A stretch of DNA of 12,830 nt from positions 1 to 12,830 of the forward strand of contig CALZOH010000082.1 of NCBI GenBank assembly GCA_945827465.1, in the 5' to 3' direction. Each line of letters opens with the position of its first letter. The first letter of the stretch is position 1. Positions 6,385 through 12,830 of this stretch are shown here, piece by piece. The translations under genes and the position numbers were made by a program. The notes beneath the pieces are model-generated. The model had not been told where the DNA came from. It saw only the letters and a list, made by a program, of their open reading frames with translations, and searched no databases. Source of the DNA: an uncultured Prevotellaceae bacterium. Its GTDB lineage: Bacteria > Bacteroidota > Bacteroidia > Bacteroidales > Bacteroidaceae.

Positions 6385-7146
6385 TTACCAGATCATGACT
6401 GGCATGTTATCATTAAATTTTCCCCACATCACAGGATGTTGTTTGTTGTTAGATAAAGAACTGACTCCTTTGCTGACAAAGTCAAACAATTCTTTGGCCG
6501 TTATAGTACGGTCGCGGTTGGTATCGGCATTACCGCGCAGGCCTTTTAGAAGGTAGGTGGTAAAGAACCCGTTCTTCATGTTCCGTCGTTCAATGGATAA
6601 CTCGTTGCTGCGAGACGAAAGGAATAACATTACGTCAGCTGTCTTTGCTGCACGGATGGCAGTCGTTGACGCTGATGATTTCTCTTCGCGCAGTTTTCCT
6701 GAGAAACAGGCGTCGGCGAAGATCATCTTGTGATTGCTCCTGCTGCGGGCCATCGCTTGGCGAACTTCTGTGTAGGAGAGTCGGGTATCGTATGCGTAAA
6801 AACCACCCGGGTAGCCGTGACCACTAAAGAAGAACACCACGATGTCATTGTCTGTAGCTTGGGCAAAGAGTGTTTGTATAGCACTGACGATGGCATTTTT
6901 GGTAGCAGCGTTGTTGAGCAACTGACGATATACCACATCCGTATTTTTGGAGTAGAGCCAACTGATTGCTTTGGCATCATTGGCAGGAAGAATTAAATCG
7001 TTTTGGATACCGGGGTAATCAGATATACCGGCAGAGACAAGGTAAGTTTTTGCCTCTGCGGTAGAACTGATTGTTGTCAGAAAGAGTAAAATCGACAACC
7101 AACAGCATCTAACGACTTTATGCGTCGTAGCAATCGATGTTGGCAT
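6385..7146 (-). CDS. Exported caspase-like (metacaspase-type) peptidase
   Basis: A clan CD, C14-type cysteine protease of 253 residues. The ATG at 7144-7146 is followed by a classical signal peptide (hydrophobic stretch WLSILLFLTTIS, likely cleavage after AEA near residue 32). The caspase fold shows the catalytic His110 in FFFSGHGY and Cys147 in FADACFSG, both in the expected context. A 12-residue EF-hand-like loop with Asp208, Asn210, Asp212, Thr214 and Glu219 follows, suggesting calcium binding. The frame is open further upstream, but that start would lie deep inside the preceding gene and would bury the signal peptide. The chosen start overlaps the preceding gene by 29 bp. Prokaryotic metacaspases usually cut after Arg/Lys. 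The actual substrate is unknown. Confidence 0.9.
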   Translation of the reverse strand: MPTSIATTHKVVRCCWLSILLFLTTISSTAEAKTYLVSAGISDYPGIQNDLILPANDAKAISWLYSKNTDVVYRQLLNNAATKNAIVSAIQTLFAQATDNDIVVFFFSGHGYPGGFYAYDTRLSYTEVRQAMARSRSNHKMIFADACFSGKLREEKSSASTTAIRAAKTADVMLFLSSRSNELSIERRNMKNGFFTTYLLKGLRGNADTNRDRTITAKELFDFVSKGVSSLSNNKQHPVMWGKFNDNMPVMIW

Positions 7147-8029
7147 TGTTAACGTAGTCGGGAAGATCGTCGTTGGAGGCGTACATATTGCCTGCTGGGT
7201 CGGTCGGAGTGCCAAACTGATCAATGGTTAGACCTTGGTCGGATACGTCTGCTATTTCATTTTCTGAAACCTGACCGTCATCGTTTACGTCCATTGCCAT
7301 GATGTCAATGGTATTGTTGTTGTCAACATCCACCAAAATGGCACCATGCCCGCCAACAGTCATGCTGACAACGTTGGCACCCGTTGCATCATCGTGGTTG
7401 ACTCCGAGTACTTCAATTTCAATATCGTCAACCGGACTGCTTGTTCCCATTTGAGCTGTTTCATGCGAAGCCGTAGAAGCATGGGGGCTGCTCTGTTCGG
7501 TGGTATATGTCTGACTGTCGTCTACTGAAACAACTTCAGCCGTGTCATGGGTTTCAGCATGGTATTCCGAGGGGGTATGATTGACGTGACTGAAATAATC
7601 ATCTTTTTCTTCCTCGGTCATGCTGTTCCATTCTTCGGCGTAAAAGGTGCTATATACATTTCCGTGCCATTCAAAGGCGCCACCGGCTCCTACTTCGTGG
7701 CGTGCAGCGGCAAAAGCCTCGCTGAAAGACATGTCATTGTTGACGTTTTCTGCAATAGGTACACTGCTGTCGCCCAATGTAGAGGATGTGTTATCTGAGG
7801 ATTCCTCTGCCGTGTCGTCTACGAGTGTTGAACTGGTGAGCAGGACGGATGCAGCTCCCAATAGCAGTCCGGCACCGGCGCTACCACCTATTTTCACCCA
7901 TTGCGCACGTTTTGTATTAGTGCTTTCGGTGGCTTTTTCTTGCTTTTCAGCATTCGTCTGATTGTTATCAAACTGAGTCTCTTCATTCTTTATGCTTTCG
8001 TTGTCGAAAGTGGTACTGTCAGTATTCAT
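7118..8029 (-). CDS. Membrane-anchored EF-hand-loop protein, function unknown
   Basis: A 303-residue protein that I cannot name. A polar, charged N-terminal tail (1-43) precedes a Gly/Ala-rich membrane helix (about 47-66), which predicts a cytosolic N-terminus and an outer C-terminus. A compact segment at about 100-148, with AFAAARHEVGAGGAFEWHGN and a following EEW, resembles a recurrent uncharacterised Bacteroidales segment as I recall it. A low-complexity Ser/Thr/His/Glu linker (150-200) follows. The C-terminal domain has a calcium-loop sequence with Asp247, Asn249, Asp251, Gln253 and Glu258, plus an Asp/Asn-rich pseudo-loop at 234-245. It is the first gene behind the promoter at 8124-8155 and overlaps the caspase gene. 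Shared EF-hand loops suggest it may partner with the caspase, but this is unproven. Confidence 0.85.
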   Translation of the reverse strand: MNTDSTTFDNESIKNEETQFDNNQTNAEKQEKATESTNTKRAQWVKIGGSAGAGLLLGAASVLLTSSTLVDDTAEESSDNTSSTLGDSSVPIAENVNNDMSFSEAFAAARHEVGAGGAFEWHGNVYSTFYAEEWNSMTEEEKDDYFSHVNHTPSEYHAETHDTAEVVSVDDSQTYTTEQSSPHASTASHETAQMGTSSPVDDIEIEVLGVNHDDATGANVVSMTVGGHGAILVDVDNNNTIDIMAMDVNDDGQVSENEIADVSDQGLTIDQFGTPTDPAGNMYASNDDLPDYVNNANIDCYDA

Positions 8030-8123
8030 ATGAGTTGTTGTTTAAGTTTATATTTCTTTTGTCGGTTGTTGCCTGAATGGTTGTTTCGAGTCTTCTCTAT
8101 CCTGATAGGATTGAATGATGCGG

Positions 8124-8155
8124 CAAAGTTATGTCCTTAATGTTTTTGTGCCAAA
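8124..8155 (-). promoter_or_regulatory. Bacteroidetes promoter for the caspase/PP2C/kinase arm
   Basis: On the minus strand, TTTG (8152-8155) is followed after exactly 20 nt by TAACTTTG (8124-8131). This matches the consensus TTTG-N19-21-TAnnTTTG in both boxes and in spacing. Initiation would fall near 8117, giving a leader of about 88 nt before the ATG at 8029. This makes arm A an independent transcription unit. Confidence 0.75.
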
Positions 8156-8221
8156 CTTATTAAGTTGTGTTGTACAAGACCCCCTGATTATTACACGAAA
8201 TGACGGAATAAGCAGTCCATT

Positions 8222-8887
8222 TTATTCTGTGACCGGGCGAACGGAGAACCCTTCGTCTCGGGTGGACGAAGTGTGATTGCGGCCTAAAGCCTCAGTGAAG
8301 AGAGAGTAAGCGTGATCGGTAAATCTCATATCAGAGGTAGAGCTCCAATAGCAGCCATACTCATTAATGTCTTTAATAAGCGATTTTTCACGAAAACCGG
8401 TAGCTGGGAGGAAGATGGATTTCCCGTTTTTCTTGCTTATGACCCTATATCCATTACGACCATTTTGCTTGATCCATTTCCAGGTACATTTTTCTATTAG
8501 TTCGTCAATTTCTTTCAAGGTAGGCAATCGCCATGTACCGCCCCATTTGGCGCGTGCAACATCGTACAGTGGGTTACCTTCAATGTTACCGATATCTTTT
8601 TTAAACGTTTTGCAGTTTGCTTCGGTATATTCAGACTTGGTGGTCGTTTCTCCCCACGCGTAACGATCGCCATCTTCCGATGGAGAGGAGGCTCCCACAT
8701 TGCACGTTGCCCATTTTACGCTCAGACCGAGGTCGACATATCCGTGTCCATTGATAGAGCCGGTGGGTTTGGAGATGCCGGCTTGCTTTTGCGGCTGCGG
8801 TTTCTTTACAGAACGTGTGATGACGCCCTGCGACATGGCCAATAATGGCAGTAATGAGATGAAGAACAAAATTAAATGACGTTTCAT
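8222..8887 (-). CDS. Secreted FISUMP-domain protein
   Basis: A 221-residue protein with a signal peptide (MKRHLILFFISLLPLLAMSQ, cleavage likely around residues 18-20). There is no lipobox Cys, so it appears to be released rather than lipidated. After a Lys/Pro/Gln-rich stretch, a FISUMP domain fills residues 47-221. Hallmarks are GHGYVDLGLSVKWATCNVG, AWGET, WRLPT, SIFLPATG, GCYWSS and the terminal FSVRPVTE. The domain is closely related to the outer domain of the kinase at 3117-4769. The first 40-50 residues are nearly identical, and the remainder diverges. FISUMP domains are common in secreted Bacteroidetes and Fibrobacter proteins, with no single known function. It lies 98 bp after the MORN kinase and 192 bp before the next gene. 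A role as ligand, competitor or co-receptor of the kinase is inference. Confidence 0.88.
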   Translation of the reverse strand: MKRHLILFFISLLPLLAMSQGVITRSVKKPQPQKQAGISKPTGSINGHGYVDLGLSVKWATCNVGASSPSEDGDRYAWGETTTKSEYTEANCKTFKKDIGNIEGNPLYDVARAKWGGTWRLPTLKEIDELIEKCTWKWIKQNGRNGYRVISKKNGKSIFLPATGFREKSLIKDINEYGCYWSSTSDMRFTDHAYSLFTEALGRNHTSSTRDEGFSVRPVTE

Positions 8888-8948
8888 AATGGGTAATGTT
8901 CTATGATGGAGGGTTGAACTTTCTTGTATGATTGTATGTTTTGTTTTG

Positions 8949-8973
8949 CCACAAACTTGTTATCTTTTTGTGG
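8949..8973 (-). other. Weak intergenic hairpin after the MORN kinase
   Basis: CCACAAA (8949-8955) pairs with TTTGTGG (8967-8973) across an 11-nt loop, 12 bp beyond the kinase stop. With only 7 bp and no U-run on the transcribed side, it may attenuate or stabilise the transcript rather than end it. Confidence 0.3.
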
Positions 8974-8985
8974 TAGTTGAAAGGG

Positions 8986-10443
8986 TTATTCTAACTTATT
9001 TCCGTTGGCGTCATACCATATACCTTCCTGGGGATTACCGTCTTTGAACGTTCCTTCAAAGTATTCTCCGCTGGCCTTAATGGTGTAACGTCCTTTGCTA
9101 TATTTGTCAGAGGTGAAGGTCCCTTTGAAAACATCTCCATTGCTCAGTGTATAGGTTGCTTCGCCTTCCATTGTACCATGAACCCATTGCCCATCGTATT
9201 CCTTCGCCTTGCCGGATGTCCATGTTGCCACACCTTTGCCATGAGGCTGTTTGTTTGCATCTACTGTACCCGTATAAGAGCAGTCGCCCAAAGAATGATG
9301 GAAGAACATGGAGGTTACTTCTTCTTCGTTAGCATTCTTCATTATTTTCTCTGCATTGTTGCTGATTACCGAAAGGCTGTCTATTCCGTTGGTTGTCGGA
9401 ACTGGATTGTGCCAGGGTCTCCACACGTTAATTACAATCAATGCAATGGCCACTCCACCTGCGGTCAGCCATTTTGTCCGTTTGGATTGTGAGTTTGACT
9501 TTGGCTTGGGCGTAGGTTTGGGTGTTGGCTTTGGCTCGGGGAAATCAGTATTTTCTGGATCTTCTGAAGGTATTGTTGATGTGTTGAGGGAGGCAATGAA
9601 CTGCTGAACGGTTGGGTAGCGCTTCTTGCGTGCCGATGACATGGCCTTGGAAATGGAAGGAATCAAATCCGAGGGAATGGACTGAGGAAAGGTGAGGTCA
9701 TCTTCTATCAACTTGGTGGCCTGGGGTGGTGTGACACCGGAGAGCAGGTAGTAAAGTGTGGCTGCCAAGGAGTATTCATCGGTGGTTGGTGAAAACTCCC
9801 GTACTCCGCCATCGTTGTATTGCTCCATCGGGGCATATCCGTGACTGATACCTACGGGCGTAGTCGAAGTTTGATTGCCTGACGAGTCATATTGTTTGGA
9901 CAGTCCGAAATCAATGAGCATGGGACAATTGTCGCTATTACGTACCATGATGTTTGCCGGTTTCACATCGAGATGGTTCATGTGGAACGAGTGGACATAG
10001 TCAAGTGCCCCACCTATCTTGACCACGTAGTCCAGAGCAGTGGCGCGTGACAGGGGACCAGTACGCTTCACGCGGTCGGAGAGTGAGGCGCCCTCAATGA
10101 AGTCCATTACGTAGTAGGCCGTATTGTTTTCTTCAAAAGCGGCATGTATCTTGATGATGTTCGGATGGTCGAACTTCGCGATGTTTTTCGCTTCTTTGAG
10201 GAATTTCGCCTTGAGTCTTCCCACGAAATCCGAAGTGCTTTGCGTGCCGAGTGTAACGTGGCTGGTCGAGGAGTCACGGTCACAGAAGTCTTTAGGGAAA
10301 AATTCTTTGATGGCTACATGCTTGTCAAGCGAGAGGTCAGTGGCGAGATAAGTGATGCCGAAGCCTCCTTGCCCCAGCACTCGGTCAATGCGATAGGTGC
10401 CGCCACGCAAAGTGGTACCGGTTTGTAATGAGATACGGTTCAT
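8986..10443 (-). CDS. Transmembrane Ser/Thr kinase with C-terminal MORN repeats
   Basis: A 485-residue Hanks-type kinase, paralogous to the one at 3117-4769. The glycine loop GQGGFGITYLA covers 24-34, with Lys46 in AIKEFF, Glu84 in KEAKN, the catalytic loop HLDVKPAN at 157-164, DFG at 178-180 and GYAPMEQ at 202-208. Both kinases share an insert between the lysine and helix C with DFC-x-RD and TQS. A Lys/Pro repeat linker (301-316) leads to a membrane helix (about 325-340). Residues 388-480 carry about four MORN-like repeats (YTGTVD, YDGQWVHG, FKGTF, FEGTFKDG). With basic residues before the helix, the MORN part is predicted to lie outside the cytosol. The start is only 4 bp after the upstream FHA gene, so the two are cotranscribed. 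Confidence 0.93.
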   Translation of the reverse strand: MNRISLQTGTTLRGGTYRIDRVLGQGGFGITYLATDLSLDKHVAIKEFFPKDFCDRDSSTSHVTLGTQSTSDFVGRLKAKFLKEAKNIAKFDHPNIIKIHAAFEENNTAYYVMDFIEGASLSDRVKRTGPLSRATALDYVVKIGGALDYVHSFHMNHLDVKPANIMVRNSDNCPMLIDFGLSKQYDSSGNQTSTTPVGISHGYAPMEQYNDGGVREFSPTTDEYSLAATLYYLLSGVTPPQATKLIEDDLTFPQSIPSDLIPSISKAMSSARKKRYPTVQQFIASLNTSTIPSEDPENTDFPEPKPTPKPTPKPKSNSQSKRTKWLTAGGVAIALIVINVWRPWHNPVPTTNGIDSLSVISNNAEKIMKNANEEEVTSMFFHHSLGDCSYTGTVDANKQPHGKGVATWTSGKAKEYDGQWVHGTMEGEATYTLSNGDVFKGTFTSDKYSKGRYTIKASGEYFEGTFKDGNPQEGIWYDANGNKLE

Positions 10444-10447
10444 CGTG

Positions 10448-11230
10448 CTATTTTTCTATGAATTTACATTTGCAGAAAGGACATTGCATACCGTACTGCT
10501 TTTTCATGAGTTTATAGGAGAGATTGCCGAGGAATTTATTGCAATCGGGATTGGGGCAGACATAGTGGTCCTGAAATTCCTCGGTGGCTTTTTCGGTATT
10601 TTCGATGCTTTTGTCTTTGCTGCGAAGAACGAAGGATAGGATGAACACAATACCTCCCATGGCTGTGAGGTAGGGCATCAAATCTTGCATAAAACCATCG
10701 AGACCCATTTTTCCACCAAGCGCCATCAATGCGCCTCCTCCTACTGTGAACAGCATACCGGCACTGCTTATCAGTCCGAGTTTCTGCTGATGTTTCTGAC
10801 GTTCGATGGTTTTCTGGTGGAAGTCGTCCCACACCTGGCGAAGATGGGAGATATTAAACTCTTTGGCAGATGCCGGTTCGGCTACAGCCACGATTTTTTC
10901 GGCTGTGGCAAGGAGGGTGTTCAGATCAAGATTGTAGCGGTCTCTACCCAAAAACACCTGGCTGGACGGCGTGATACGCTTTGACATGACCTCAATGCCA
11001 TCCACATATGTTACGTTGGCTGGTTTCAGGTTGGTAATGGTCATGTTTCCTTGGTGGTCAACTTCTATTTGGGCATGAGCTACATTTTGTTGAGGTATGC
11101 AGCGGCTGACGCTGGCGGGAACACTGCCCGGTGCTCCCAATGCAGCCACTTTGCCGCAAACAGCTACGTAAAGTCGTCCTTGTCCCGGTTCTTTGCCAAT
11201 AAGTATCGTTTTACCTTTAAGATTTGCCAT
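10448..11230 (-). CDS. FHA-like membrane protein with C-terminal zinc ribbon
   Basis: A 260-residue protein. The N-terminal 110 residues look like a degenerate FHA domain. They keep VAHAQI (50-55, His of SxxH), NMTITNL and NVTYVDG (72-78), but the canonical Gly-Arg is not obvious, so phospho-binding is uncertain. Two hydrophobic segments follow (about 151-173 and 184-202). The C-terminus has a zinc-ribbon pattern, C225-x4-C230 and C250-x2-C253. Both ends should lie in the cytosol with a short outer loop. I chose the ATG at 11228-11230 because the longer frame adds 45 residues without domain character and would overlap the LytTR gene by about 100 bp. It lies 4 bp upstream of the MORN kinase and is probably its partner. 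Confidence 0.82.
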   Translation of the reverse strand: MANLKGKTILIGKEPGQGRLYVAVCGKVAALGAPGSVPASVSRCIPQQNVAHAQIEVDHQGNMTITNLKPANVTYVDGIEVMSKRITPSSQVFLGRDRYNLDLNTLLATAEKIVAVAEPASAKEFNISHLRQVWDDFHQKTIERQKHQQKLGLISSAGMLFTVGGGALMALGGKMGLDGFMQDLMPYLTAMGGIVFILSFVLRSKDKSIENTEKATEEFQDHYVCPNPDCNKFLGNLSYKLMKKQYGMQCPFCKCKFIEK

Positions 11231-11264
11231 AATATATGATAATGTAAAGCTTGTTCTTGTTGAT

Positions 11265-11651
11265 TTATGGATGATCTGTTTTCTGACTAAATGAATGGAT
11301 GTATAGTTCGCGAAGTCCTCGCAAGGCATCCTTAGAGAGTGCCAACTGGTAAGTAAATGACACACCGTCGCTGAGCACCAAACGCTGACGCAAGATCGCT
11401 ATTTGGAAGACGTACCTCAGGTTGATGATGTAGCTTTTGCCAATGCGGGCAAACATTCCGGCTGTCTCACCCAAACGCTCACTGAGTATGTTCTTCATTT
11501 GGGTAAGATTGGTGCATACAACACCTTCCAGACCATTACACATGACAAACTTGGTGTAATTGCCGTCTGCCTCGAAATAAACAATCTTGGAAATGTCCAC
11601 ACGGAACATTTCATCACGTGAGTTTAAAAAGAGATGTTTGTTTGTATTCAT
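11265..11651 (-). CDS. LytTR-type DNA-binding regulator
   Basis: A 128-residue protein consisting of a LytTR DNA-binding domain alone, with no receiver or membrane part. Typical landmarks are IVYFEADGNYTKFV (about 24-37) and the C-terminal-half motif FARIGKSYIINLRYV (about 67-81). Such stand-alone LytTR proteins often regulate neighbouring genes or themselves. The first ATG is 11649-11651. A TTG three bases upstream would add one residue and is less likely. It is 34 bp upstream of the FHA gene in the same direction and thus plausibly leads the arm B transcript. Its input signal is not evident: there is no phospho-acceptor domain, and Ser/Thr phosphorylation by the local kinases is only a possibility. 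Confidence 0.9.
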   Translation of the reverse strand: MNTNKHLFLNSRDEMFRVDISKIVYFEADGNYTKFVMCNGLEGVVCTNLTQMKNILSERLGETAGMFARIGKSYIINLRYVFQIAILRQRLVLSDGVSFTYQLALSKDALRGLRELYIHSFSQKTDHP

Positions 11652-11728
11652 CAAAATATGGGTGCGACACCGATATGCTTATTTTCAACAGATGTTGATT
11701 GAGTTAGACTATTGTAATAATCCCTATG

Positions 11729-11736
11729 CGAAGGTA
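11729..11736 (-). promoter_or_regulatory. Possible -7 element for the LytTR transcript
   Basis: The minus-strand sequence TACCTTCG differs from the Bacteroidetes -7 consensus TAnnTTTG at one base. A CTTG at 11755-11758 is a poor -33 candidate at 18-nt spacing. It lies 77 bp upstream of the LytTR ATG. This is the best match I see in the gap, but it is weak. Confidence 0.3.
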
Positions 11737-11839
11737 TAAAGATTTGTCGACAATCAAGATACGGGAGGAAAGGATTTTTTGCATATTGCTTAAACTTTTT
11801 GATATTTTTGAAGTCGGCGCCTCCATCAATATGAACTTC

Positions 11840-11879
11840 GATCTATTATTCACAACCACAGTGTCGCAAATAATAGATC
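11840..11879. repeat. 11-bp perfect inverted repeat between Sel1 and LytTR genes
   Basis: GATCTATTATT (11840-11850) pairs perfectly with AATAATAGATC (11869-11879) around 18 nt. It lies 51 bp after the Sel1 gene stop and about 100 bp upstream of the possible LytTR promoter. It may end the Sel1 transcript or serve as an operator. The A+T-rich arms make a strong terminator unlikely. Confidence 0.45.
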
Positions 11880-11930
11880 TTTGATATCTTTCCTATTTTG
11901 ATGCTCTGTTCTTCTTTGTTTGCAGGCAGC

Positions 11931-12830
11931 TTAGCTTGAGAAGATTGATTTTAGTCTGCTGAGAAACGATGATTTTCTTTGCCCGGAGTCAGCGATTTTT
12001 GCTTTTAGGTTTTCAATTGCTTTTAATGCACTTGAACTACCGGCATTTGCCGCTCTTTGATAGAGGTCCATTGCCGTCTTAAAATCAACGGGAACGCCTC
12101 CATAACCCATTTCATGGTAAACACCAAGGTTATACAGAGCATTGGGCATATTTTGTTCGGCCGCACGTTTTAACCAGATGAGGGCTTCAGCATAGTCTAC
12201 GGGAACACCTTCTCCGTGAGTATAAATTGCGCTTATATTGAATAACGCACCCGCATGATTGTAGCACGCAGCCTTTTTGAACCAGTACAGGGCTTTTCCA
12301 TAATCTTGCTTAACGCCGAGCCCGTCATGATAAATCCAGCCAAGATTGAACATGCAATCCGGTATCATAATAGCAGCTTCTAAAGCTGGCGACTTGGTCG
12401 TTTCGGCCTTATCTTCATACTGGAGTGCCACCTTCTCGAACCAATGCCTTGCCTCTGTATAATCTTGTGGGACGCCCAATCCATTAAGATACATATATCC
12501 AATTGAGTAAATTGCAGGTGAGTTTTGGTCACTTTGCTCGGCAGCTTTCTTATACCATCTTGCTGCTTCAATATAATCTTGAGGCACTCCCTGTCCATTA
12601 TAATACATGTCACCAAGTGTCATTTGAGAATGGTAGAAACCATTAGCGGCAGCTTCGCGAAGCCATTTTAAGGCTATACGATAATTTACGGGAACATAGT
12701 CTCCTTGCGTGTAGATTTCTCCCACGTCTGATTGCGCTTGCAAATGGCCCAACTTCGCCGCCTTCAGATACCATTCCGCAGCAGCTGCAACATCTTCATC
12801 AACGCCGCAACCATCTTCAAGAGCATTGGC
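11931..12830 (-). CDS. Sel1-repeat (TPR-like) protein, 5' end outside window
   Basis: The reading frame is open to the window edge, so the start lies beyond 12830. The visible 299 residues end in a stop at 11931-11933. A TTG at 12750-12752 could be taken as the start, but upstream codons encode another good Sel1 repeat (DGCGVDEDV-AAEWYLKAA), so it is internal. About seven Sel1 repeats of 36 residues are visible, with the pattern YxxGxGVPxDYxxAxxWxxxAA. An insertion of about 20 residues separates the fourth and fifth. The short C-terminal tail is basic and hydrophobic (FLSRLKSIF). Sel1 proteins are scaffolds for protein interaction. A role with the kinase locus is possible but rests only on proximity: the gene is 279 bp upstream of LytTR, same strand. 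Confidence 0.88.
   Translation of the reverse strand, partial: ANALEDGCGVDEDVAAAAEWYLKAAKLGHLQAQSDVGEIYTQGDYVPVNYRIALKWLREAAANGFYHSQMTLGDMYYNGQGVPQDYIEAARWYKKAAEQSDQNSPAIYSIGYMYLNGLGVPQDYTEARHWFEKVALQYEDKAETTKSPALEAAIMIPDCMFNLGWIYHDGLGVKQDYGKALYWFKKAACYNHAGALFNISAIYTHGEGVPVDYAEALIWLKRAAEQNMPNALYNLGVYHEMGYGGVPVDFKTAMDLYQRAANAGSSSALKAIENLKAKIADSGQRKSSFLSRLKSIFSS

Noticed and set aside
7147..7224. Longer caspase start at 7224
   Set aside because: It would add 26 residues before a clear signal peptide and increase the overlap with the preceding gene to over 100 bp.
3026..8211. Shared 12-mer AATGACGGAATA downstream of both FISUMP genes (3026-3037 and 8200-8211)
   Set aside because: A few 12-mer matches are expected by chance in a window this size, and the distances to the two stop codons differ (79 and 10 bp).
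8030..8221. Riboswitch or small RNA in the 192-bp gap before the EF-hand gene
   Set aside because: The leader is only about 88 nt with no recognisable riboswitch motif or strong structure. The promoter explains the region.
8222..8887. Lipoprotein call for the free FISUMP protein
   Set aside because: The signal peptide ends in AMSQG without a Cys after a lipobox, so lipidation is not supported.
3117..10443. Type VI secretion regulatory cluster (kinase, PP2C, FHA)
   Set aside because: No structural secretion genes are visible in the window, and the caspase, FISUMP and EF-hand partners do not fit that setting.

Overview
The window looks like a chromosomal segment of a Bacteroidales bacterium, probably Prevotella/Bacteroides-like. 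This rests on an IntDOT-type tyrosine recombinase, two FISUMP (Fibrobacter succinogenes major paralogous) domains, exact TAnnTTTG-type promoter elements, starts without clear Shine-Dalgarno sites, and a lone LytTR regulator. Every gene I accept lies on the minus strand, so transcription runs from high to low coordinates. Family names come from reading motifs; no database search was possible.

Left end (1-3116): a patch of palindromic GGGCGTAT-GCG-ATACGCCC repeats, the base-excision-repair glycosylase mutY, a tRNA-Leu(UAG) only 18 bp upstream of mutY, a perfect 13-bp inverted repeat, and a tyrosine recombinase with an unusual active site. A 455-bp gap follows, holding two more palindromic repeats and three hairpins.

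Centre and right (3117-11651): an apparently coherent phospho-signalling locus in two arms. Arm A, behind a strong Bacteroidetes promoter at 8124-8155, runs: membrane-anchored EF-hand protein of unknown function, exported caspase-like peptidase, FHA protein, PP2C phosphatase, and a Ser/Thr kinase whose predicted outer domain is FISUMP. Arm B, upstream of it, runs: LytTR regulator, FHA/zinc-ribbon membrane protein, a second paralogous Ser/Thr kinase whose predicted outer domain is MORN repeats, and a free secreted FISUMP protein. Genes within arm A overlap or lie 11-16 bp apart. In arm B, FHA and kinase are 4 bp apart and the other gaps are 34 and 98 bp.

The most economical reading is a transmembrane signalling module. 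Two kinases would sense something outside the membrane through FISUMP and MORN domains, FHA proteins would read the phosphorylation, one PP2C would erase it, and a Ca2+-linked caspase-like protease would be an exported executor. The right edge is a truncated Sel1-repeat protein running off the window. The grouping and the protease role are inference. The domain calls are well supported by motifs.
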